From contig NW_006768767.1 in the NCBI RefSeq assembly GCF_000204055.1, positions 3,071,352-3,135,351 on the forward strand: a stretch of 64,000 bases of DNA, written 5' to 3'. Made by a program: the position numbers and the translations under genes. The notes beneath the pieces are model-generated. The model did not search any database and had not been told where the DNA came from. It saw only the letters and a list, made by a program, of their open reading frames with translations. The stretch comes from Melampsora larici-populina 98AG31. Lineage: Eukaryota; Basidiomycota; Pucciniomycetes; Pucciniales; Melampsoraceae. This document shows, in pieces, positions 23,901 to 32,732 of this stretch (position 1 is the first letter of the stretch; each line of letters opens with the position of its first letter).

Positions 23901-25079
23901 GACGGATGTGGATCATGTCAACGCGTAAAATCTAGGACCGAAAAGCCATTTGGAAGTCTCCAACCTTTACCTATCCCGGAAGGACCATGGCTCGACATTT
24001 GCTACGACCTAATCACGGACTTACCCGAATCTGGAGGTTATGACAGTATCCTAACTGTTGTTGACAGACTCACAAAGATGGCGCACTTTGTTGCATGTAG
24101 GAAGAGCATGAAATCCGAAGAGCTTGCTGATTTAATGATCAAGGAAGTTTGGAGGTTGCACGGCACTCCACGAACGGTAACATCTGATCGAGGAAATATC
24201 TTTATATCACGTATCACTAAAGATTTCCACAGAAGACTAGGCATCAAGACCCAATCCTCAACGGCGTATCATCCCCAAACAGATGGCCAATCAGAAATTA
24301 CGAACAAAGCGGTTGAATTATATATCAGGCACTTCACCGCATACAAGCAAGATGACTGGCTGACGTTATTACCATTTGCTGAATTTTCGTATAACAACAG
24401 TGAACACTTGGCGATAGGCGTGTCCCCGTTCAAAGCTAATTATGGATTCAATGTCAACTTCACCGATGTTCCGTCCAGTGAACAATGTTTACCGCTGGTG
24501 GAACAAAGAATTGATCAAATCAAAAATGTTCAACGTGAATTAAAAGATGCAATGGGCCTAACTCAAGAATTAATGAAGATGCAACATGATAGCAAAGTTC
24601 GAGATACGCCTAATTGGAAGAAAGGAGACAAGGTCTGGCTCAACAACAAGCACCTATCAACAACACGGCCCACAGCTAAGTTTGCCCATAGATGGGTAGG
24701 ACCATTTGTTATTTCAGCGCGTGTGTCTAAAAATGCTTACAAGATTGTGTTACCTAAATCTATGAGTAAGGTACACCCTGTTTTTCACGTCAACCTATTA
24801 AGAAAATTCGAAGAAAGCAAGATACCAGGACATCACAAAATGCCGCCACCACCAATAGTTATGAATAATGAAGATGAATTTGAAATTAATGAAATACTTG
24901 ATAAGAGAAAAAGAGGAAGAAAATTAGAGTATTTAATTAACTGGAAGGGATATGGTGAAGAACATGATTCATGGGAACCAGAAGAAGGTCTCAAGAATGC
25001 AAAACAATTAATGAATGATTTTAATAGAAAGTATCCAGATGCTGAAGTTAGATACAAAAGGACGAGGAGAAAGAAGTGA
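20916..25079 (+). CDS. pol: Gypsy pol polyprotein (protease, RT, RNase H, integrase, chromodomain)
   Basis: Frame open from 20916, with no ATG needed if made by -1 frameshift from gag; the in-pol numbering below starts at 20943. Protease DSGA at about residue 52; reverse transcriptase about 395-570 with FTSLDMRNGYNNL and catalytic YQDD (most family members have a hydrophobic residue in place of Q); RNase H FVLECDCSDYALGAVLSQ and YSDHKNL; integrase zinc finger H-H-C-C (HPGRMR...CGSCQR) and catalytic D, D, E (YDLITDLP, TSDRGN, SEITNKAVE); GPY/F-type stretch WVGPFVISARVSKNAYKIV; C-terminal chromodomain (EYLINWKGYGEEHDSWEPEE), which steers insertion toward modified chromatin in related elements. 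About 1,380 residues, normal for the family, with no internal stop. Confidence 0.96.
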   Translation, partial: SLKKWRRSGVLVVPHSSGNYLTEDCSSLNSLEIKDTRIIDFVTIFEVKSATPIVARALVDSGATHEAMSHRFVSANKFKTDPLPQTRSVTGFSGHESRITHTVDLCVNSIESTPTTFIITELRDKYDIILGMPWIRQNFEKIDWKNGQLKENHSLIAVVESTSSRPDKASRNHKEKPMRHARNLDEGVEPENSLTPPQCAYISNYSNDEKEAASKPLHHVENLTHTNSNEHIQLPEQEKRNETAADRKAALLVPKNPLEDHERRDPTRQARHHDKGVEFKLSSSQPPQSTCKHSSISNVNEHAGKRFSFQPQHAIQRLNSSLNRQNKVMDQLRTLQQPTKSMIDVMKTSWNLSAKIAADQVKDSPTKNAAELVPECYHDYLPMFEKSNSDVLPPHRPYDFRVDLIPGASPQAGKVIPLSPKETEVLNEMLEKGLKNGTIRRTTSPWAAPVLFTGKKDGNLRPCFDYRRLNAVTVKNKYPLPLTMELIDSLLNADEFTSLDMRNGYNNLRVREGDEAKLAFICKSGQFEPRTMPFGPTGAPGFFQYFIQDILKAHIGRNVAAYQDDILIYTGPGVNHQEVVKEVLEILRRQNVWLKPEKCKFSKKEISYLGLIISKNQIRMDESKVKAVKDWPTPKNLSEVQTFLGFANFYRRFIDQFSKIARPLHELSQKNVAFEWNEQRQRAFETLKTAFTTAPVLKIADPYKAFVLECDCSDYALGAVLSQVSDDDNELHPIAYLSRSLIQAERNYEIFDKELLAVVASFKEWRQYLEGNPNRLNVIVYSDHKNLQSLMTTKELTRRQARWAEILGSFDFEIRFRPGRQSTKPDVLSRRPDLVPAEGTKLTFGQLLKPENLPADAFIDELEIIDKWFEEEELLEQDEENNSEEEDNNQMLMTDREILQIIKMKSKSDPKINEMIRLCAEMPMSKHIKDYQTIDGILYFKNKAVIPSDTDLKLHILRSRHDSRLAGHPGRMRTLALVKRAYHWPSMKAFINKYVDGCGSCQRVKSRTEKPFGSLQPLPIPEGPWLDICYDLITDLPESGGYDSILTVVDRLTKMAHFVACRKSMKSEELADLMIKEVWRLHGTPRTVTSDRGNIFISRITKDFHRRLGIKTQSSTAYHPQTDGQSEITNKAVELYIRHFTAYKQDDWLTLLPFAEFSYNNSEHLAIGVSPFKANYGFNVNFTDVPSSEQCLPLVEQRIDQIKNVQRELKDAMGLTQELMKMQHDSKVRDTPNWKKGDKVWLNNKHLSTTRPTAKFAHRWVGPFVISARVSKNAYKIVLPKSMSKVHPVFHVNLLRKFEESKIPGHHKMPPPPIVMNNEDEFEINEILDKRKRGRKLEYLINWKGYGEEHDSWEPEEGLKNAKQLMNDFNRKYPDAEVRYKRTRRKK
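20922..20967 (+). promoter_or_regulatory. Predicted -1 ribosomal frameshift signal between gag and pol
   Basis: Heptamer AAAAAAT (20922-20928) sits in gag phase as A AAA AAT, the X XXY YYZ pattern for -1 slippage. After a 5-base spacer comes a stem-loop: CGCTCG (20934-20939), 2-base bulge, AGTG (20942-20945), 12-base loop, CACT (20958-20961), CGAGCG (20962-20967). Slipping here leaves gag 19 bases before its stop and enters pol directly. Predicted from pattern only. Confidence 0.7.
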
Positions 25080-25170
25080 GGGTATGGCTTTTTCCCACTG
25101 GGTTTTTTAATGCCACCCGGGGATAGATGCTGGCCTGCAAGAGGAGGTAGAGACATAAAAGGGGGAGTGG

Positions 25171-25318
25171 TGTTATGACCTGTCACGCGTGTTACATGTA
25201 GAGTTCATACTAGTCTTGTCTCCCGTTGTGCATATTGCTTTTCCTCACTTAGCAATCTACTATATTCACGAGACCACCCTTAAAGCTTCTCTTGCATCTC
25301 CCTCTCGAAGCTACAACA
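25171..25318 (+). repeat. 3' LTR of gypsy element
   Basis: 148 bp, identical by eye to 19400-19547. Followed by target duplication ATGCA. Confidence 0.95.
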
Positions 25319-25323
25319 ATGCA

Positions 25324-26955
25324 TTAATAGTTGGATATCCTTCTTTTGAGTGTGTGGGGTGGTGACAAAACTCTTTTTGAATAGACCAAACAACTGATCT
25401 ACAGGCATGTTAGTCAAAGGTGTAATATATTTTCTGCTCAAAGATATCATCATCAATCCAAGTACAATGTTGATGTGTAAGAGACAAACATGAGCAGGAA
25501 GATGGTGCAGCATAAGGTGGTGGGATATTGCAAGCATTTAGAGCCACAAATATGCAGCTGAATGATCTGTCCAGTGACAAATTGCAACTGGGTGTTACTA
25601 GACCATACATCACATGTACACATCCATACACATCACACTGACTCTAGTTTCATGTCTCCAGCACCACTTTTGCTAGACAACAGGTGTTGTAATTTGAATC
25701 TCTGCAGAGCTGCTAGAGCCTGATAGAGCCTGAAGGTCAGTGCAATAACAGAAGATACCAAACCGCCAGTCAGATTCCTTGAAAATATAAATACGCCACC
25801 CTTGATCCAATCAAAGGAAGTAATACATCACCTCAAAGTCTGATATGGTCTTGATATCCCATTCACTCCTTTTGAAAATCAGTGAAAACCAATCTTCTCA
25901 GGCTCTTTACTCATGTTCACATTTTCTTGCAACTATTCTTTGACATTATTCTCATCATCATTATCTCTTGTCCCTCGTGTCTAGCTCAGATAGACAACAA
26001 ACCATCACAATTTTCCTAAATCATTCACTTAAACTACATATTCCGCTCATTGAGATGAAAATCACTTCTGCATCCAGAACAAGCCCCTCCTGGGCACTCG
26101 CAATGGCTGTTATTGTGGCATCTCTTTGTACATTGAGAAACTCCACCCATCCATCCCTTTGTTCATCCACACTTGTTATCTCTGACTTCTAGGCCAAGAG
26201 TGCTTGTCTATCAAAGATACTATCAAACCCTTGGATGATGCATATATGTCTAACCCTGGGGTCTTACAGGGTTCAATTTTCTCAAAGAGGTACCAGACTT
26301 CAAGCCATTGACTGACAGTTTGACCTCATCCTCAGATTCATTGATGAAGGAAGACGGAACACTTTTGGCTAGAAAAAACCAAAAAAATTGATTGTTTGTG
26401 ACACAACACATTTTCAATGTGGTAGCTAGGTATTTCCAAGCAATGAAAAAGCTTATTGGTTTCTTTGGGAATATGGTGCAAGAAAAAAACCATGTCATGA
26501 CTATGGACAACAAGGACAACAATTTGAGGCTTTTACTCATCATGGCTTCAAAAATTATCCTCCCTGTTCATCTCTTCAAACACACTTCTCACCCTTATCT
26601 TGTACACTGCTCAGACTATTATCTCCAGAAGCTCTCAATTGATCTCAACATTCCCCCAGCAAGTTAAAAAAGGTCCACATGGGTCCGACGTACCTTGGGG
26701 AAGGAGATGCTCATCAAGAAATTGACCAAATTGAAGATCAGCTGGAATGAGATGGGCAAACCATGGCCACATGCTGAGTCCAGATCTGATCTGGATGTGA
26801 TGATAAATATGTTTGATGACCCCCAGTGAACAGACCATGCCTTTGTTGTCACTGCCACACCCAATCCACTTGTCAACATTCTTGACAAAAATCCGGATTG
26901 TGGTCCTCAAATGATGGTGACCATGTCAAGTCTATCCTATTTCAAGTCTGACTCT
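25324..26955. other. Repeat-derived intergenic DNA
   Basis: This is the far side of the site interrupted by the gypsy element. Several 70-100-codon frames occur on both strands with no recognisable motif; none is called. Confidence 0.3.
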
Positions 26956-26959
26956 CTGA

Positions 26960-27175
26960 GCAATGGTGGCTTGCTAAGCTAAGCTAAGGTTAATCCCACA
27001 CTTGTCTTAGCTTAGCAATGCCCCGTTAAGGAATGGTGTGCTAATGCTAAGTCTAGTGCATTACCGCTCAAGCTAAGACAATAGATTAGTGGTAAAAGTT
27101 GTGCGCTGCTAAGCTATGTCAATAGCTTAGCGTGATTTTTATTGCTAAACCGCTAAATCTTGTCAACATGCAAAA
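26960..27175. repeat. hAT-type subterminal repeat region (GCTAAG motif)
   Basis: The hexamer GCTAAG or its inverse CTTAGC occurs at least eight times in about 200 bp, in both orientations. Such clusters are typical of hAT transposon ends, where transposase binds. It lies next to the hAT transposase relic at 27390-27870 and is probably the 3' end of that element. Confidence 0.6.
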
Positions 27176-27389
27176 CTTGAGTTTTTACTCTCACTTGGTT
27201 TTGTCTCTCCACTAATTGAAATAATAAAGAAAAGATTGAACCTGTGATCAAGTTTTTTCTCAGTTTTTTCTCACTGCGGAGACAACTTTCTTCAAGAAAA
27301 AGTTGTTAATATTTGTTGAAATGTCTGTACAAAACCTTTTCATTTCAAAAGGACCTTTGCAGCATGCTTAACTAGCATACTGCCTAACA

Positions 27390-27870
27390 TTACCCGTTCA
27401 CCCACCAGTTCAACCTTTTCACAGAGACACAACTGGCTACCCACATTCCTCTCAATAGTTTGTGGTGCAAATCAACCTTGATTTGCTGAGCAAACATTAG
27501 CAGCGGCTGAAAAAGATCTCTCAACCACTGCAGATGAAGCGGGGATTGCAAGGTAATTGCCTGCCATTGAAGCAAGGACCAGATAGATGTGTTTGTGATC
27601 CTACAAACAATGACCATGCTGATTAGCAAGTTGTTGTTTCAGGAGCATCTAGATACAAACCATATCAATACTTACTTTCCACCATTTCATCATGCAATTG
27701 GGATTGATTGCTCCATCTTTGAGCACCGGTAATAGGGGATGATTGCCTTTCAAGTACCTCTTAAGCTCATCTTTGCGCTCAGTCTGAGGATTGTGGGTGA
27801 AGAGTTGATAACAGATGAAACCACACTGGTTGAACTTGATGAGGTAGGTTGCTTGTTGTGCAACAATCAC
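27390..27870 (-). pseudogene. hAT transposase relic (C-terminal dimerisation region)
   Basis: Read on the minus strand, 27870-27665 gives DELKRYLKGNHPLLPV and CMMKWWKV. A short intron ends near 27604, and the next exon reads LVLASMAGNYLAIPASSAVVERSF then APQTIERNVGSQL, the conserved C-terminal dimerisation domain of hAT transposases. The intron is at the same place as in the better preserved hAT copy at 48853-52073. An in-frame TGA (27474-27472) interrupts NQG-FAPQ where Arg is expected, a probable TCG-to-TTG change. The N-terminal two thirds are missing or unrecognisable. Confidence 0.75.
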
Positions 27871-28137
27871 TGAGAGTTGAAGAGTCTGAGTGCAAAGTGA
27901 ATTGGGAGCCGGATCTCAATGCCAAGGACAGTTTAGCTATTTCATAGAGAGTTCATAAAGACCTTCTACAACCCAAATGTTGACTTATTGTAGTGATATT
28001 ACAAATAAACTCCTGGATTACAAAGTTGGGTGTATTTGTGTGGGTGGAGGAGTTAGTGTGTCCAAGAGAATGAGTGAAATCTACAATGTGGCACACAGAA
28101 AGGACAATGCACATATTTGGTGACCATGGCCTGTTGG
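27871..28137. other. Spacer between hAT relic and hAT-type non-autonomous element
   Basis: AT-rich sequence, no gene or RNA recognised. Confidence 0.3.
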
Positions 28138-28145
28138 GTCTTGAT

Positions 28146-29086
28146 CAGGGATGCAGGTATGAGTAGACTCCGACTCACCCGCTCGGGTCCCCCCGGCGGA
28201 TACTCCCTCATTGTACTCAAACTGTAAGTTACAGTGCGAGTACAATACTCGAAAGGTATCTGAGGTTGTGAGCGGCGTGATCCCGGAACTCAGAATGGCC
28301 CGTAGTTCAAGTACGACACAGAGTGAGTCTACTCACTCAGAGTAGACTCACGTCCCATTACATAATGAGTATACTCAATACTCATTGAGTATGCTCTCTG
28401 AAGTTAGACCTTTGAGGACGCGGCACGGAGGATCAGGGAGACAAACCCCGATTGGGGTATGTCGGTATTTCACCTCTAAATTGACCCATGCCACACCGGG
28501 TAGCCATAATTCCAGGCGCCCACCAGAAGATTCTTGACTCATTTGATAGATCAATTGAAGACGTAGTATATAGATAAATTGATAGGATCACGAAGCAGCC
28601 ACAAGAACGAAAGGGGTTGAACGATCCGGATACGATGGCCCAATGATGGTAGGACTGAGTGTGACGAGAGAATCTGAAAGGTGGACAAGGTCCTATATCA
28701 AATATGATCTTGTTTGTGGCGGGATCCTAAGCACTATAATGAGTCAATATCCTAGGGCGTGGTGAACTTGAACGATGATATCCTAGATCGAAAGTGGGAT
28801 TGTTATTGCGAATCGAGATAATGTGGATGGGTTGTTTGGATGAGTCCTCCCTGAGTGGAGGACTCATCCAAACAACTTGCAGGGCGAGAGGCGAGTTTTG
28901 GGTATGGGGCAGGGCGAGAGGGCTTGCTTGAGTATGCGTAATCAATTTACGCATCCAAGTGGGTAACCCGATGTGGAGTAGAACTCATACTGGCCACATC
29001 GGGAGTACCTGTAATGTGGTACCGGGCAAATACCCGTGCAGAGTGGGTATGAGTAGAGTACACTCAGACTCATACCTGCATCCCTG
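28146..29086. mobile_element. Complete 941-bp non-autonomous hAT element
   Basis: Perfect 19-bp terminal inverted repeats, CAGGGATGCAGGTATGAGT on the left and its inverse ending at 29086, are flanked by the 8-bp direct repeat GTCTTGAT (28138-28145 and 29087-29094). The CAGGG start and 8-bp duplication define the hAT superfamily. There is no transposase frame, so it must be moved in trans. The interior is GC-richer than its surroundings and full of short palindromes built on GAGTA/TACTC, concentrated near both ends. It also contains a 20-bp perfect hairpin at 28831-28876. Confidence 0.93.
28831..28876. repeat. 20-bp perfect hairpin inside hAT element
   Basis: Arms 28831-28850 and 28857-28876 are exact inverse copies, separated by the six bases CTGAGT. 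Confidence 0.9.
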
Positions 29087-29094
29087 GTCTTGAT

Positions 29095-30080
29095 TAAACC
29101 ATTAACAAGGAATCTAAGGACAAAACTAAAAGAACTCTGGTATGGACTGCTGAAAACATCACCAAAAATAAGGTAGCCAACTGGGAAAAATAATTGAAAG
29201 ATGTAGATGAGTGGGTAGCCGCCAAAGCCCCACAAAATGTCAAGACCAAAATTCTGGTGCACCAACACCAAAGCCATTAACCAGATGCGCAAAACCGTGC
29301 AATCATACCACAACCCCATACTGCTTCTGCTGGCTTGTACCTCACTGGCCTTATGCCACACAAGATTCAAACAACATTCACAGGAGCAGGAAGCCATGGA
29401 TTCCAGCCAATCACCTCAGTGCCATGAAGTGATAGAAGGTGTTAAATGGCAATTGGAACATTTGGGTGCAATTACTGGGACTTTACCAGATGGACAAAGG
29501 TCACAAGAGCTTGTAACAGTGGCTATGCTCAGAGCTTAAACACTCAAAGCTCAAACGGTAGCATCTGATGTTAACAATATGGTGATTGATTGTAAATTGA
29601 TAGATCGTGAAAGTTGAGATTGTTGCTAATTTCAACCTCAGTACAATTCAGTTGAATTTCTCCTACCTTGTTTGCCTTAGCCATTGTCTCTTCTTCATAC
29701 TCTTTTTGATTTGTTGAGTTGGGTGTTTCAATACTTTTAGATTTTATGTGTTCTTATCATTCATCTTACATTCTTTTGGTTGGCTTGTCAGCTTTTTTGT
29801 GCCAATAATTTTGCAAGCTTTCTTAAGTTTGTATCATTTCTCACATGCTCCTTTGGCTCAGTAATATGTAGCACAGACTTATGTGTCATTTCTCAGCTGC
29901 CATATATAGGCTGCTGTGCCATGTGTAATGTCTCCATCCACTGTCATCTTGGTGTGTTTGTGTGAACATGCAAGTTGACTGATTTTCAAAGTGAGGATCA
30001 AAGTGAGCTGTGAAGTTTTTTGTATTAGGATGAGTTCACAGTTCCAAATTTCACAATCCTGCATTTTATTTCACTGCACA
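29095..30080. other. Intergenic, likely transposon debris
   Basis: A 100-codon plus-strand frame (29237-29539) ends in VKWQLEHLGAITGTLP...; I do not recognise it and call no gene. The remainder is AT-rich. Confidence 0.3.
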
Positions 30081-30084
30081 AAAA

Positions 30085-30620
30085 TTAATATTTTCCGTGG
30101 GAAAAAGAAAAATAAAGGCAGATTTGCCTGTAGAAAACTCCCAACAAGACAAAAAAATGGTAAATATATACAAAGAGGGCCATAATATTTCTACTTGCTT
30201 CTTTCTGTTTCTGTGATCTTTTCATAATTTTTGTTACAACACCCCTTTTGTGTACTAATGAAACAATATTGTTGGCTCCAGATTGTGACCTGTAAATCCC
30301 TGGCCTAGGTCAGCTCAGAAATTTAAGACTGGTCCAAAACCCTATGATCTGGTGGTTCTGGGCAAAATTTGAGTTTCTGACACACACCCGCAATGGTTCT
30401 TACAGGTCACACTCTGGAGCCTGAAAACATGTTTTGTTAGTACAACAAAGAGTTCTTTCACTGAAAAATATGAAAAAATCAAAGGAGCACAGATGATCAA
30501 GCAGAAATCTAAGGCACCTTTCTACTCATTTTTAACTTTTTTTGTGCTGGTGAGAGTTTTCTACAGGAAAACATGCCTGTACTTTTCTCTTCTGGACGGA
30601 AGATATTATTTTTGAGGTAG
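30085..30620. repeat. Long imperfect inverted repeat (foldback element)
   Basis: Left and right halves are inverse copies of each other over about 260 bp each, centred near 30350. The best-matching inner arms are GGCTCCAGATTGTGACCTG (from 30274) and the inverse of GGCTCCAGAGTGTGACCTG (ending 30421). Further out, short frames on opposite strands encode similar peptides (GRFACRKLPTRQKN on plus, GMFSCRKLSPAQKK on minus), confirming the inversion. No target duplication was identified. Confidence 0.7.
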
Positions 30621-32732
30621 TGTTTACCTATGTGTCTGCAATCTCCCCTTCTGCTTCCTTTGCAAATCATCTGGCAGATATTTTTGAAGGCATCATACTC
30701 CTGTGATAAATGGTATGCCTCCATCAGTGGATTATTCAAGTTGAAATCAAGAGATAAATGATTGATATGATGGTTCAAGAAAGCGCTCAGACAAGGCCAA
30801 AAACCTGTGGCTGATTGGTCTTCCGGACATATGTGCTTCTCTGAGGGCAGACATATTTGACAGACTTTTGAATATAAGGACTTCTTTGCTATGTTTCACA
30901 AGGTTATCTGAAAGTTCAACTCACTTTATGGCGTGTATCACATTTTTTGTTGCATATTGGTGTTTGGGAATATAACTAGACAAGAAATCCTGCAGTTGAA
31001 CTTGATGCAACACATGTGCCAGCTCACCCAGATCTCATACATTGACAGTGTATGTCATATGGATGGTGTGGAATGGCTTGCACTCTTTGCAAGAATCTTT
31101 GCAAGAAGGATGGTGCAAAGTTTGACATGAGCAATATTCCATCAAGTTTTACAGACCAAAGGCTAAACCAACACATGCAAAAAAAATCTCTGAATCTTGA
31201 TTGTCAATCCATTGGTATTTACAATGAACCTTAAACTCCCAATTTCAACCATCATGAGGGGTTTACTACTTTTTTACATAAACCAATCTTTGGATTTTTT
31301 GTGAGTGCAGGGCAAATTAGGACAGGACCCTGGATAACCTCAGCTAAGCCCCATTGTCTTGCCGCAGCCAAAATGTGACTTTTTTGAAAAAATGTTTATT
31401 GTGAAACCTGGAGCCAAAACACCATTTCTGGTCAAATTGGCTTCATTTTTTGGCATGTTGCTTGTGACCTTGGAGCCAAGACTTACCCAAAAATATTGTG
31501 TATTGTGATTCTACAGACCAAATCCACCTTCATAATATCTTTAACTGATGCTAGACTCACCACAATCTCAGAGAATCACCTAGGATTGATCACACAATGC
31601 TCTTCAGTGTGATCTATCAAAAGAAGCTGTTGTGGTTTGTAAGGTTCTATGTGCAAAAAAAAAGATCTTGACATTTGTTGTCTACTTGGAGCCAAATTGG
31701 CCAAAATATTGAGCCTTTGGGAATTGTTTGATGTGAAATTGGAGCCCAAACCTGTTCTGGGGCCAAAAACCACACATGTGCTTGGAGCCAAAGGTTCAAA
31801 AATCAACTTTTGACACAATGGAGCCTACTAGGACTCCGAGAGCAAATCTGATAGCATGGTCCAAGATGGAAAGATGCCTGAAATACCAATGTCCCTACAT
31901 CAAAATTCTGCTTAAAGAATCTAAATTTTGAAAATAATACTGGAAAGCCCCACCTGAGAAACACATTCCTAGCCATTTTAATTCTCAAAAGAACAAATTC
32001 TGAATGCCTGGGAGGCCAAAGTGCATGGCACTTGTTGGCCAACTTGAACCCCGCATGTCCCAGCGCCTATCCACTTTGCGCCCACGATTTGGCTGTTGTT
32101 TCATTTGCGAGAACAAAAAGTTGAAATCTGCCTTTCGTACTTGGTCACAACAACATCCTTACGCGTGAGAAAAAGCTACTGTAGAAATTTACTAGGCGGT
32201 AAGTTTCAATTATTCCCATTACTCTTCAGCGCTCCAATAACGTACTCTGCTGCAATTCAAACGTGGACAATCCTGCTTACGAAATGGAAGAAAATCAACC
32301 ACACAGCTACCCTTCTTTGCGACATGGAATTCATGCGCCCAAACCCTCGAGCATACTTTGGGTCCAAATCTCGTCCGTCGTTTTTTGAAAGCGGGGGCCG
32401 TAAGCTCTCCGGAGTCCTGCTCATGAGCATAAATATGTATTTTCGATATACAAATTGTAATGAAGGTTTCACTGAATCGATCCGACCAAGTTTGAGGAGA
32501 AGTTTGAGACATGTCACCATGTGTGATTTGAAATGTGTGATAGCTGCGGTTGACATTTGATAGTTACATACGATTGTTGAGCTCTGGTATATGTAAATGA
32601 GATTCTTCCACATCTTCAACTTGACTCAGCCAACTGCAACATTTCTAAACTTCATTCAACTTCTCAACGTCAACATCAGCACCAGCACCAGCACCAATAT
32701 CATATATATTTCTAAAAGATAATCTCCCCTTT
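30621..32732. other. Intergenic, repeat-derived; promoter of Mpv17-family gene at the end
   Basis: Contains several GGAGCCAA words between 31400 and 31800, the dispersed repeat copy B (31874-32052), and the upstream region of the gene at 32733. Overlapping frames at 32096-32619 on both strands have no recognised family. Confidence 0.3.
31874..32052 (+). repeat. Dispersed repeat, copy B
   Basis: Same orientation as copy A at 12931-13105; begins ATGCCTGAAATACC and ends GGCCAACTTGAACCCC. Confidence 0.75.

Larger units (their letters stand above)
19400..25318 (+). mobile_element. Complete Ty3/gypsy LTR retrotransposon (chromovirus), probably recent
   Basis: The element is bounded by two 148-bp LTRs that read identically and by the target duplication ATGCA (19395-19399 and 25319-25323). 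Inside are gag (19828-20949) and an uninterrupted pol ending 25079 in the order protease, reverse transcriptase, RNase H, integrase, chromodomain, which defines the chromovirus lineage of Ty3/gypsy. A purine tract AAAAGGGGGAGTGG (25157-25170) abuts the 3' LTR. Identical LTRs and open frames indicate a young copy that may still be mobile. Confidence 0.97.
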
